From the NCBI GenBank assembly GCA_038120295.1, contig JAYOLL010000056.1, positions 1 through 5,396 of the forward strand: a DNA stretch of 5,396 bases, read 5' to 3'. Shown one piece after another: positions 1-5,396 of this stretch (its first letter is position 1; each line of letters starts with the position of its first letter). Under the pieces are notes generated by a model. That model did no database searches and was not told the origin of the DNA. It saw only the letters and a program-made list of their open reading frames with translations. The translations under genes were made by a program, and so were the position numbers. The stretch is from JAYOEY01 sp038120295 (lineage in GTDB: Bacteria > Pseudomonadota > Alphaproteobacteria > MPNO01 > UBA2964).

Positions 1-29
1 TCGTAGAGGACCGCGGTAGCGTCCGTCAT
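1..29 (-). CDS. start of a further operon gene, cut by the left edge
   Basis: An ATG at 29-27 lies one base past the TGA of the upstream gene (TGATATG) and opens a frame reading MTDATAVLY that runs off the window. The very tight spacing matches the rest of the operon, so a real gene probably starts here. Nine codons do not allow a family call. Confidence 0.5.
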
Positions 30-30
30 A

Positions 31-723
31 TCAGACCGTCGCCCCGATCCGCTCCAGATAGGCTTCCGCCAGCCACAGCCCGTCCTCGTCCCGGACATCG
101 ATGGTGGCCCAGAACCGGTCGATGGGAACGATATCGACATGGTCGCCGAACGGGTTCTCGCTCAGTAGATTTTCGGCGCGGAACAGCGAGCCAATTCCGA
201 TCAGCTCCTGAAACATGCCGAGCGCGGCCCGATCGCCGGCGCCCGCCACCCGGTCGGTCGCACCGTTTTCATCGCGCCGCCAGAAATTGTAATGCACGGG
301 ATGACAGGTAATCAGCGAGTCGGGCCGGTCAGACTCAATCGCTGTCAGAAGATCGGCCACCAGCGATTTCGGTCTCAGCGGATGGGTGATTTCCATCAAC
401 AGGTAATAATCCGCGCCCTTCTCCTGTTCGATCCGTATACGTGCAATCTCCCGGAGAACGTCGAGTGTGGTGACGCCTTCTACACTGAGTCGGCCTGGGC
501 GTTTTTCCGATACGAGGCGCGAGTCGGTAGCATCCAGCCGGGCGGCAAACCTGTCGTCGTCATGCGCCACAACAACCGACCGGAGTCCTTCTGCGGCAAG
601 CGCATGGCCGATCGTGATGTCCCACAAGGTCCTGCCCTGCAGGATAAAGCGCGGATCGCCGGCTTCATTGAGACAGTCCGCGGCGCGGATCGGGATAACG
701 GCGTCGACTGTCGGTGTCGTCAT
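31..723 (-). CDS. second, divergent acylneuraminate cytidylyltransferase-like protein
   Basis: 230 residues, full length for a NeuA-type protein. Recognisable segments are KRPGRLSVEGVTTLDVL (residues 74-90, matching the family's RP..LA.D region), HPLRPKSLVADL (114-125, matching SPLR..), PDSLITCHPVHYNFW (134-148, matching the dSvvsv..h.n.w segment) and a C-terminal ATIDVRDEDGLWLAEAYL (206-223, matching siDIDT..DL.lAE). The N-terminal nucleotide-binding signature PARGGSKR..KN is gone and reads PIRAADCLNEAGDPRF (11-26). CTP binding by the usual loop is therefore doubtful. One Asp of the C-terminal metal pair (209) is kept and the second is Arg. The ATG at 723 has a clear Shine-Dalgarno. It lies 22 bases after the glycosyltransferase, the widest spacing here, and ends one base before the next start. 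It could be a partner subunit of the upstream cytidylyltransferase or an enzyme with changed specificity. Confidence 0.75.
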   Translation of the reverse strand: MTTPTVDAVIPIRAADCLNEAGDPRFILQGRTLWDITIGHALAAEGLRSVVVAHDDDRFAARLDATDSRLVSEKRPGRLSVEGVTTLDVLREIARIRIEQEKGADYYLLMEITHPLRPKSLVADLLTAIESDRPDSLITCHPVHYNFWRRDENGATDRVAGAGDRAALGMFQELIGIGSLFRAENLLSENPFGDHVDIVPIDRFWATIDVRDEDGLWLAEAYLERIGATV

Positions 724-730
724 GGCAATA

Positions 731-736
731 TCTCCC
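731..736 (-). promoter_or_regulatory. Shine-Dalgarno GGGAGA for the second cytidylyltransferase-like gene
   Basis: GGGAGA lies 7 bases before the ATG at 723, in the 22-base space after the glycosyltransferase stop. It fixes this start. The space shows no promoter or hairpin. Confidence 0.7.
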
Positions 737-745
737 GGTCCGTTG

Positions 746-1429
746 TCACGTCAGGTCCTGCCGGATCAGATCGATAATATACACGTGCCGGTCCGCGCGC
801 TCCTCGCTCTGATCGTGATTTATGCCGTGATGATGAAACACCGAGGCGCGCGGTTCGTAGACGATCCTGTGGCCGGCGCGCAGCACCTTCTTCGCCCAGT
901 CCTGATCCTCCAGCCCGTGAATGCTCTCGTTGAACGGCAGGTCTTCCCAGGCCGAGCGCCGGATCATCGAATTGGCGTTGTTGAAATAGAAGTCGCGCCG
1001 CTGCACCCGGCGCTCAACGCCGAACGTCGTCCACAGATCCCTCTTGTCGAACGGCGAGGAGTCGGGCAGAGGCTCCTGCCGCCCGTAGACCGCCACGCAC
1101 CCCGGATCGCGAAGATTCTCGGCGAGACTTGAGGCCCATGTCTCGTTGGCCGGCACACAATGACCGGACAGAATGGCGATGAGCGGCGCATCGGTCGCAT
1201 CGATACCGATATTGATTGCCCGGGAGTAGTTGAATTCCCTGTCGCCGTAATCGACGATTCGGCAGCCATAACGTTCCGCGACCGCGCGCGTATCGTCGGT
1301 CGACCCGTTATCGACCAGAACGATTTCGACCGAAGGATAGTCCTGCAGAGTAACGGCCTGGAGACAGCTCCCCAGCCATTCCGCCTCGTTTCGGGCGCGG
1401 ATCACCACGCCGATGGCGTCACCGCTCAT
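746..1429 (-). CDS. family 2 glycosyltransferase (GT-A fold)
   Basis: 227 residues from the ATG at 1429. It probably transfers a nucleotide-activated sugar onto a glycan or protein acceptor at the inner face of the membrane; no membrane segment or signal peptide is seen. The N-terminal strand AIGVVIRARNEAEWL and VDNGSTDDT (39-47) are the standard GT2 nucleotide-binding motifs, followed by FNYSRAINIGI. Where most GT2 enzymes carry the metal-binding DxD, this one has SGHCVP (88-93), a replacement I have seen described for a GT2 subgroup with SAH at this site. FNNANSMIRRSAW and the acceptor-side LEDQDW (173-178, ED motif) are intact, and HHHGINHD follows near the C terminus. ATG 1435 is also possible, but only 1429 has AGG at good spacing (1437-1439). 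It overlaps the NeuB-like gene by 11 bases. The family is certain; donor and acceptor are unknown, although a CMP-activated sugar would fit the context. Confidence 0.92.
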   Translation of the reverse strand: MSGDAIGVVIRARNEAEWLGSCLQAVTLQDYPSVEIVLVDNGSTDDTRAVAERYGCRIVDYGDREFNYSRAINIGIDATDAPLIAILSGHCVPANETWASSLAENLRDPGCVAVYGRQEPLPDSSPFDKRDLWTTFGVERRVQRRDFYFNNANSMIRRSAWEDLPFNESIHGLEDQDWAKKVLRAGHRIVYEPRASVFHHHGINHDQSEERADRHVYIIDLIRQDLT

Positions 1430-2201
1430 CGGCATACCTATCGTGGAAATGGCCGAAATGAAGCGCGTCGCCGGGCTCGACCGGATAGCGCAGCGTCAGC
1501 CCGATCACGTGCGAACGCATTGCCGGCCCCAGACCGCGATAGTCGGTAACCGCCACCGTCAGATCGTCCTCCAGAATCCGTTCTCCGGCTGTCAGGGTTC
1601 GCCGGACCGAAAGACAGCGCAGACGTTCAACGGATTCCACCGCGTCAACGTCGTTCGTCGATGATGCGTGCATCCGCGCATCGGCAATGCGGGACAGCGC
1701 CGCGGCATCCAGACAGGACGCATCGGGAACGACAACATCGCTCGCCCCCATGGCAACGGCAGCCATGATGACCGTCGCTCTGTCGCCGATCGCTGCGAAC
1801 GATTCCGGCTGGGCGGACAGGATAGTCAGACGCTGAAATACCATGGCGTCGTCCTGCCCGCACAGATCGGCCGTCAGGACCAGCGAGGCTGTCGGAATTG
1901 CGCGGCGCGCATCGTCCAGCGCGTCGTCGCCACCTTGCCCGACATCCAGCAGAACCGCCTTGCCGGATCCTGCCAGCGCTTCGAGGATTTCCGGATCGGA
2001 CCGGTGCCCGGGCCCAACATACCAGGCCGCAATGTCGCCATTACGCGAATCGATATCGGCAACGCCGCCAATCTCGCTCAAGGCCGGGCCCTTTCGGTCA
2101 TCCTTTCCTCGGGCTTTCAGAAACCGCCCGAAGCGGATTACCGACGTGGCGCCCGAGGGCGGGTCGCCCGTTCTCAGCCAGATATTCATCCGGGCGTTCA
2201 C
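1419..2201 (-). CDS. divergent NeuB-like protein with C-terminal SAF (antifreeze-like) domain
   Basis: 260 residues from the GTG at 2201; canonical NeuB sialic acid synthases are about 330-360. The best match is the C terminus: residues about 195-251 (RCLSVRRTLTAGERILEDDL, later TDYRGLGP and HVIGLTLRYPVEPGD) follow the SAF domain that closes NeuB, including an Arg (about 222) where NeuB uses one to reach the partner subunit's active site. Upstream, DPEILEALAGSGKAVLLDVG and AAVAMGASDVVV resemble the second half of the NeuB TIM barrel. The family's catalytic landmarks are absent: the LLHC metal His is not present (region TADLCGQDD), SDHT reads GDRAT, and EKHFT reads PDAS. The first 60 residues match nothing I recognise. 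GTG is preferred because it overlaps the upstream stop (GTGA) and has GGAA at suitable spacing; ATG at 2189 is the alternative. It may be a non-catalytic partner or a repurposed enzyme. The NeuB kinship rests on pattern reading, not on a search. Confidence 0.68.
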   Translation of the reverse strand: MNARMNIWLRTGDPPSGATSVIRFGRFLKARGKDDRKGPALSEIGGVADIDSRNGDIAAWYVGPGHRSDPEILEALAGSGKAVLLDVGQGGDDALDDARRAIPTASLVLTADLCGQDDAMVFQRLTILSAQPESFAAIGDRATVIMAAVAMGASDVVVPDASCLDAAALSRIADARMHASSTNDVDAVESVERLRCLSVRRTLTAGERILEDDLTVAVTDYRGLGPAMRSHVIGLTLRYPVEPGDALHFGHFHDRYADER

Positions 2202-2983
2202 AGGGTTTCCAGCTTCACGCCATGCTCGCTTGCCAGGCCGAACAGACCGGCTGCGACATCCCGGTCGAGCGGAATGCCGTCTCGCCGCCGTCGTTCGGCT
2301 TCGCGGATTTGCGGATCGTTCGGGAGCATGACCTCTTCGCCGGGCTGGGCCGGTTCGCAACGGACCTCGTCGGTCATGGCCTGAAGGCGCGACCGGAATT
2401 CATCTGCCAGCCCTGCAATATCGCAGCGCATCGCCAGGTAGAACTGTCCGAGATGGCGCGGACGATCCATCGGCGTGGTNNNNNNNNNNNNNNNNNNNNN
2501 NNNNNNNNNNNNNNNNNNNNNNNNNNNNNNNNNNNNNNNNNNNNNNNNNNNNNNNNNNNNNNNNNNNNNNNNNNNNNNNCGCGCTGCATGCAGCGCAAAG
2601 CTCGCCATCGCGCCGGGATGGCTCGAATTACCGACCGACACGGCGCCGAGCCCATAAGTTTCAGCCATCTCCATTGCATGGGCCATCGCCTTCATGCCGG
2701 CGGCGTGACCGAATGCATTATCGGCGTCGAGCGACCCGAAAGCCGGAAAAACCGCCTCGAAGCGCATGTCGGGGCGGGGGTTCTTGCGCCCGGACAGCGC
2801 CGACTGCACATAGTGCGGCAACAACCGGATACCGTGGGAATCGACGCCCCGCAGACTGGTCTCACAGAGTCCGCCGGCAACCGCGTCCCGGGAGAACGGG
2901 TCGAGCCCCGCCTTGTCGAGGACCGCGCAGGCGAATTCGAGGAGCGCATCGTAGGCGACCCTGGTCGTATCGGAACCGGTCAT
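2198..2983 (-). CDS. Ldh_2-family (malate/L-lactate dehydrogenase-like) oxidoreductase, interrupted by assembly gap
   Basis: Ldh_2 enzymes interconvert 2-hydroxy acids and 2-keto acids (malate, lactate, ureidoglycolate, diketogulonate) or reduce cyclic imino acids with NAD(P). The visible N-terminal part has GVDSHGIRLLPHY (residues 46-58), the signature segment with its conserved His, and GNSSHPGAM (118-126), a variant of the family's SSHFG. The coding then enters 100 Ns (2480-2579). After the gap HLGQFYLAM, a VRCEPAQPGEEVMLPND segment and DGIPLD match the family's C-terminal end. About 134 residues precede and 93 follow the gap; with a normal size near 330-350, roughly 100-125 residues are missing, including the GTNP, DMATS and KGYGLA regions. 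Both flanks are in the same frame across the 100 Ns. The start overlaps the upstream stop (ATGA). In a nonulosonate-type operon, a ketoacid reductase could act on a ulosonate or a precursor, which is inference. Confidence 0.88.
   Translation of the reverse strand: MTGSDTTRVAYDALLEFACAVLDKAGLDPFSRDAVAGGLCETSLRGVDSHGIRLLPHYVQSALSGRKNPRPDMRFEAVFPAFGSLDADNAFGHAAGMKAMAHAMEMAETYGLGAVSVGNSSHPGAMASFALHAAXXXXXXXXXXXXXXXXXXXXXXXXXXXXXXXXXXTTPMDRPRHLGQFYLAMRCDIAGLADEFRSRLQAMTDEVRCEPAQPGEEVMLPNDPQIREAERRRRDGIPLDRDVAAGLFGLASEHGVKLETL
2206..2210 (-). promoter_or_regulatory. possible Shine-Dalgarno GGAAA deciding the GTG start of the NeuB-like gene
   Basis: GGA at 2210-2208 stands 6 bases from the GTG at 2201, whereas the alternative ATG at 2189 has no purine-rich site at a usable distance. 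This favours the GTG start, which overlaps the previous stop as GTGA. Confidence 0.45.
2480..2579. other. assembly gap, 100 Ns, inside the Ldh_2-type gene
   Basis: Exactly 100 undetermined bases, a size conventionally used for gaps of unknown length. Both flanks encode parts of one Ldh_2-type protein in the same frame, so if the gene is intact the true gap length leaves remainder 1 when divided by 3. The normal protein length suggests about 300-380 missing bases rather than 100. Confidence 0.9.
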
Positions 2984-4164
2984 GACGAACCTTCGATTTT
3001 CACCGGCACGTTTCCTTCGGCGAGACTTCGGTGCACCGCCTCAATCACGGCGACGGATTGCAAACAGGCAGAAAAAGTCGGGCGCGTCGCATCGAGAGCA
3101 GAGAGCGAGACGGCGCCCGACCGGAAGGCCCGGACGTCGTCGAGAAAGCGGCGAATGCTGGCGACGCCGTACCCCTTGAATTCGAGCTTGCCGTCCTCGC
3201 GCTGCCAGGCCCCGGTGAAGTAGGGGTTGGGATCGCTTACCCCGGCAGTGTCGCTGACGACCCTGACGCCGCGATGCTTCTGATCGGCATCGAACCGCCC
3301 GTCGGTGCCGACGATACTGATGCGCTGATCGGATGTCGCCGTCGTGGTTTCAGGGTCGATCCAGTTGGTGATATGGGTCGAAACAAAGGACCCGCCATCG
3401 GGCCGCCGCCATTCGATCACGGCCTGGATCGAGTCCCACGTATCGATGTCGTACTCGACCAGATACTCTTTCTGGCCCCAGGCGGTAACGCGCTGCGGCG
3501 CATATCCTGTCGCCCAGCCGATCAGGTCGACGTAATGGACCGCGAGATACTGGAAAATGCTGGTGCGTTCAGCCCAGCTTTTAAAGATGTCCCGCGGAAT
3601 GGTCTTGCGCTGGCTGTATTCGACCGTGGCGTAGAGCGGCGTACCGACACGGCCCGAAATGATGGCGTCGCGCAGCATCAGATTTGATTCGTCGAGCCGC
3701 TTGTGGAATTCGACCTCGGCGACAATCCCGGCATTCTTCGCCGCCGCCAGCATCGTTTCAGCATCCGCCAGCGTTCCGGCCATCGGCTTGACGACAAGGC
3801 AGTGAATACCGCGTTCTGCCAGCGGCGCTGTCACCACCGCATGCAGGTGATCGGGCACAACGATAATGGCGCAGTCGGGTTCGAACTCGTCCGCCGCATA
3901 AAGAAAGGCGCCGTCGTCCGAGCCATCGCGCGGCCAGACCTTGCATCGCTCATCGACGCCCATCGCTTCGGCGATTGCGTCCATGTCCCTGGCCGCCGCA
4001 TGCGCCGTTCGCGCGGACGTCGTCGCCATCGCTATGTCGCCGACGCCGCCGGCGCGCCGTTCTTCGAGAAGCGCCGGCGCGACGGTGCCGTAATATCCGT
4101 CCATGCCGCGGCCGGCGACATACATGCCGCCGCCGACGACCAGAACCCGTAAACGGTCGGTCAT
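2980..4164 (-). CDS. Gfo/Idh/MocA-family NAD(P)-dependent oxidoreductase
   Basis: 394 residues, normal for the family. These enzymes oxidise or reduce a hydroxyl/keto group on sugars, inositols or nucleotide sugars using NAD(P). The N-terminal Rossmann fold begins VLVVGGGMYVAGRG (residues 7-20), a glycine-rich variant of GxGxxG. The family's EKP motif appears as VVKPMAG (124-130): the catalytic Lys (126) is kept and Glu is replaced by Val. EFHKRLDESN (152-161) and HYVDLIGW (210-217, with the usual His and Asp of the H..D motif) fit the substrate-binding domain, and a beta-rich C-terminal half follows (VSTHITNW, RISIVGTDGRFD). The start overlaps the upstream stop by four bases (ATGA) and is preceded by a strong ribosome binding site. 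The end overlaps the next gene in the same way. Its position between glycan genes suggests action on the sugar or its nucleotide-linked precursor. The family is certain; the substrate is inferred only in general terms. Confidence 0.92.
   Translation of the reverse strand: MTDRLRVLVVGGGMYVAGRGMDGYYGTVAPALLEERRAGGVGDIAMATTSARTAHAAARDMDAIAEAMGVDERCKVWPRDGSDDGAFLYAADEFEPDCAIIVVPDHLHAVVTAPLAERGIHCLVVKPMAGTLADAETMLAAAKNAGIVAEVEFHKRLDESNLMLRDAIISGRVGTPLYATVEYSQRKTIPRDIFKSWAERTSIFQYLAVHYVDLIGWATGYAPQRVTAWGQKEYLVEYDIDTWDSIQAVIEWRRPDGGSFVSTHITNWIDPETTTATSDQRISIVGTDGRFDADQKHRGVRVVSDTAGVSDPNPYFTGAWQREDGKLEFKGYGVASIRRFLDDVRAFRSGAVSLSALDATRPTFSACLQSVAVIEAVHRSLAEGNVPVKIEGSS
2990..2994 (-). promoter_or_regulatory. 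Shine-Dalgarno GAAGG for the Ldh_2-type gene
   Basis: GAAGG lies 6 bases before the ATG at 2983, within the end of the upstream oxidoreductase gene. It supports that start despite the four-base overlap. Confidence 0.55.
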
Positions 4165-4877
4165 TGCGCACCCTCCGCCAGCTCGTCATAGGATAACGAC
4201 CACGTGCCGGCATCGAGCGACCGGGCAATGGCGTCGAGAATCAGCAAGTCTTCCTCCGTCTTGACGATGATCGAGGACAGCTTTCCAACGGGATAGGACC
4301 CGAACTTTCCGCAGAAAAACGCGTGACCCAGCCTTTCCATATCGGCCAGAAAAGGCGTGTTGCGCCACATCATGACCGAATAGACGAACGGTCGGACAGG
4401 CGTGAGGTCCTGTGTCTGGGCGAACTTGCCCTCGAAGGTGAAGTTCACCGGAGCGTCACCGGCCAGGCAATGGACCTGTTTGTCTTCGACCGTAATGAGG
4501 CTGTCGAGACTGTTCTCAAAGAAATAATCGACGACCGCCTTTATCTCACCGGCGGGCTGGAGCGGCGCGATGGGGTTGACCCAGGCAACCGCGTCCGCCG
4601 GATGGGCGTGCATGAAATCCTCGACCACATCGTCGGACTTGGTATCCGAACTGCCGAGCGCTGATGGCCGAAGGTAGAATTCCGCCCCGAACCGCGCCGC
4701 GATGGGCGCAAAGGCATCATGGTCGCCATTGACGATCACCCTGTCGAATGCGCCGGATGTTACCGCTGCATCGATCGCCCAGCCGATCATCGGCTTGCCC
4801 CCGATCAGGGCCAGATTTTTCATCTTGAGCCGCGTCGAGCCGATCCGCGCGGGGATCATGGCGATTGTTCGTTTCAT
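4161..4877 (-). CDS. acylneuraminate cytidylyltransferase-like protein (NeuA-type)
   Basis: 238 residues, the usual size for bacterial CMP-sugar synthetases, which transfer CMP from CTP to a nonulosonic acid or KDO in the cytoplasm. The N-terminal nucleotide-binding signature is present as PARIGSTRLKMKNL (residues 9-22), between the NeuA form (PARGGSKR..KN) and the KdsB form (PAR..STRLP.K). GGKPMIGWAID follows at 26-36, then FYLRPSAL (67-74), NPIAPLQPAGEI (101-112, matching the family's PTSPLR segment) and TQDL (155-158). Near the C terminus, where NeuA enzymes carry the metal-binding DIDT..DL stretch, this protein reads IVKTEEDL (204-211), so the acidic ligands appear lost. The ATG at 4877 is chosen because the homology begins there; the open frame runs on to 5036 but that part overlaps the upstream gene and is arginine-rich shadow. 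The Shine-Dalgarno is weak. The stop overlaps the next start (ATGA), implying translational coupling. The family is secure, but the accepted sugar is not. Confidence 0.85.
   Translation of the reverse strand: MKRTIAMIPARIGSTRLKMKNLALIGGKPMIGWAIDAAVTSGAFDRVIVNGDHDAFAPIAARFGAEFYLRPSALGSSDTKSDDVVEDFMHAHPADAVAWVNPIAPLQPAGEIKAVVDYFFENSLDSLITVEDKQVHCLAGDAPVNFTFEGKFAQTQDLTPVRPFVYSVMMWRNTPFLADMERLGHAFFCGKFGSYPVGKLSSIIVKTEEDLLILDAIARSLDAGTWSLSYDELAEGAQ
4171..4176 (-). promoter_or_regulatory. Shine-Dalgarno GGAGGG for the Gfo/Idh/MocA gene
   Basis: GGAGGG stands 6 bases before the ATG at 4164, inside the last codons of the upstream cytidylyltransferase. It is the strongest ribosome binding site in the window and supports independent or re-initiated translation at the ATGA overlap. 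Confidence 0.75.
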
Positions 4878-4887
4878 GTCGTTCGAT

Positions 4888-5396
4888 TTACCTGGTGGGC
4901 CGGGCCGGCACGCCGCACACCGTCTTACCGGCAGGCACGTCCGCATCGACGAGCGCACCGCCTCCGACGGTCGCATTATCGCCGACCGACCGGTATTCGA
5001 GAACAGTTGCGCCCGCCCCGACATGCGCGCCGGCACCGACCAAGACGCCGCCGCAGAGCGTCACCCCCGGCGCGATGAAGGCATGGTCGCCGATCCGGCA
5101 ATCATAATCGACGGTCGCGCCGGTATTCACGACAACGTTCGCGCCGATAACCGTGTCCGGCTGTATGACGGCACCCGCCATGATTTGCGCGCCATCGGAA
5201 ATTTCCACGCCGTTTGCGATCGTGGCGGAGGGATGGATTACCGTCACCATCGCAAAACCCCGTGCAGCGAATATTTCATACAATTTCTTTCTGGAGTCGC
5301 CGGCACGGGTTGCCCCGACGCCGACCGCAATGGCGACGGAATCCACCGGCAGCGCCATCGCTGCTGCATCGTCGCCGATTATGGTTTCTCCCGGCA
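4888..5396 (-). CDS. NeuD/PglD-family sugar O- or N-acyltransferase, 5' end cut by window edge
   Basis: Likely a cytoplasmic acyl-CoA-dependent acyltransferase acting on an amino-sugar nucleotide or a nonulosonic acid intermediate. The frame is open to the right edge, giving 168 visible residues; the family is usually about 195-215 residues, so roughly 30-45 N-terminal residues are missing. The visible start (PGETIIGDDAAAMALP) resembles the end of the PglD N-terminal sugar-binding domain, followed by GVGATRAG (visible residues 25-32). From about residue 52 come hexapeptide repeats (HPSATIANGVEI, AVIQPDTVIGANVVV and others) typical of a left-handed beta-helix, ending in the classic VCGVPARP. 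The position equivalent to the PglD catalytic His lies in VDYDC (visible 95-99) and is Tyr here; the second PglD His position appears to be Phe in GDHAF. The stop is TAA, 10 bases before the next gene. The ATG at 5358 is in frame but is probably internal, because coding similarity continues upstream of it. The family is clear; the substrate is not known. Confidence 0.88.
   Translation of the reverse strand, partial: PGETIIGDDAAAMALPVDSVAIAVGVGATRAGDSRKKLYEIFAARGFAMVTVIHPSATIANGVEISDGAQIMAGAVIQPDTVIGANVVVNTGATVDYDCRIGDHAFIAPGVTLCGGVLVGAGAHVGAGATVLEYRSVGDNATVGGGALVDADVPAGKTVCGVPARPTR

Noticed and set aside
467..1132. Plus-strand open frame of 221 codons
   Set aside because: It is antisense to the GT2 and second cytidylyltransferase-like genes, shows no recognisable motif, and crosses their junction.
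2202..2360. N-terminal extension of the NeuB-like gene
   Set aside because: This part is Arg-rich, overlaps the C terminus of the Ldh_2-type gene and looks like a shadow frame; the GTG at 2201 or ATG at 2189 are better starts.
1898..3223. Long plus-strand open frame (441 codons) spanning the gap
   Set aside because: It lies opposite two or three well-supported minus-strand genes, is rich in Arg and His as expected of a shadow frame in GC-rich DNA, matches no family, and its length is inflated by the Ns.
4878..5036. N-terminal extension of the first cytidylyltransferase-like gene
   Set aside because: The extra 53 codons overlap the acyltransferase gene, are Arg/Ser-rich without family similarity, and the conserved fold begins right at the ATG at 4877.
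4888..5358. ATG at 5358 as the true start of the acyltransferase
   Set aside because: The frame stays open to the window edge and the upstream residues (ETIIGDDAAA) fit the PglD N-terminal domain, so the gene is taken as cut by the edge.
1..5396. tRNA, rRNA, CRISPR array, insertion sequence, riboswitch, promoter or terminator
   Set aside because: Read on both strands by eye: genes fill the window, the longest space is about 22 bases, and no repeat array, inverted terminal repeat or terminator-like hairpin with a T-run was seen.

Overview
The window is 5,396 bases of GC-rich bacterial DNA. Every convincing gene lies on the minus strand, so transcription runs from the right edge to the left. 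The genes overlap by a few bases or are separated by at most about 22 bases, and no terminator or internal promoter is visible. This looks like the middle of one long operon for surface-glycan biosynthesis. GC-rich codon use, mostly TGA stops and the mix of families would fit a proteobacterium, perhaps an alphaproteobacterium, but no marker gene fixes the taxon. A run of exactly 100 Ns (2480-2579) marks a scaffold gap in a draft or metagenome assembly.

Layout in transcription order: (1) a NeuD/PglD-type left-handed beta-helix acyltransferase, its 5' end cut by the right edge (4888-5396); (2) an acylneuraminate cytidylyltransferase-like protein (4161-4877); (3) a Gfo/Idh/MocA-type oxidoreductase (2980-4164); (4) an Ldh_2-type NAD(P)-dependent 2-hydroxyacid/2-ketoacid oxidoreductase interrupted by the gap (2198-2983); (5) a short, very divergent NeuB-like protein with a C-terminal SAF (antifreeze-like) domain (1419-2201); (6) a family 2 glycosyltransferase (746-1429); (7) a second, strongly diverged cytidylyltransferase-like protein (31-723); (8) the first codons of a further gene leaving at the left edge (1-29).

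The NeuD-, NeuA- and NeuB-like genes together suggest synthesis, CMP activation and transfer of a nonulosonic (sialic, legionaminic or pseudaminic-like) acid or a related sugar acid. Two redox enzymes sit between them and could modify the sugar or its precursor. The NeuB-like and both NeuA-like proteins lack residues expected for standard catalysis, and the NeuD-like protein has Tyr where the family's catalytic His normally stands. The cluster therefore either makes an unusual sugar, contains non-catalytic partner subunits, or relies on canonical enzymes outside the window. The sugar product cannot be named from this sequence.
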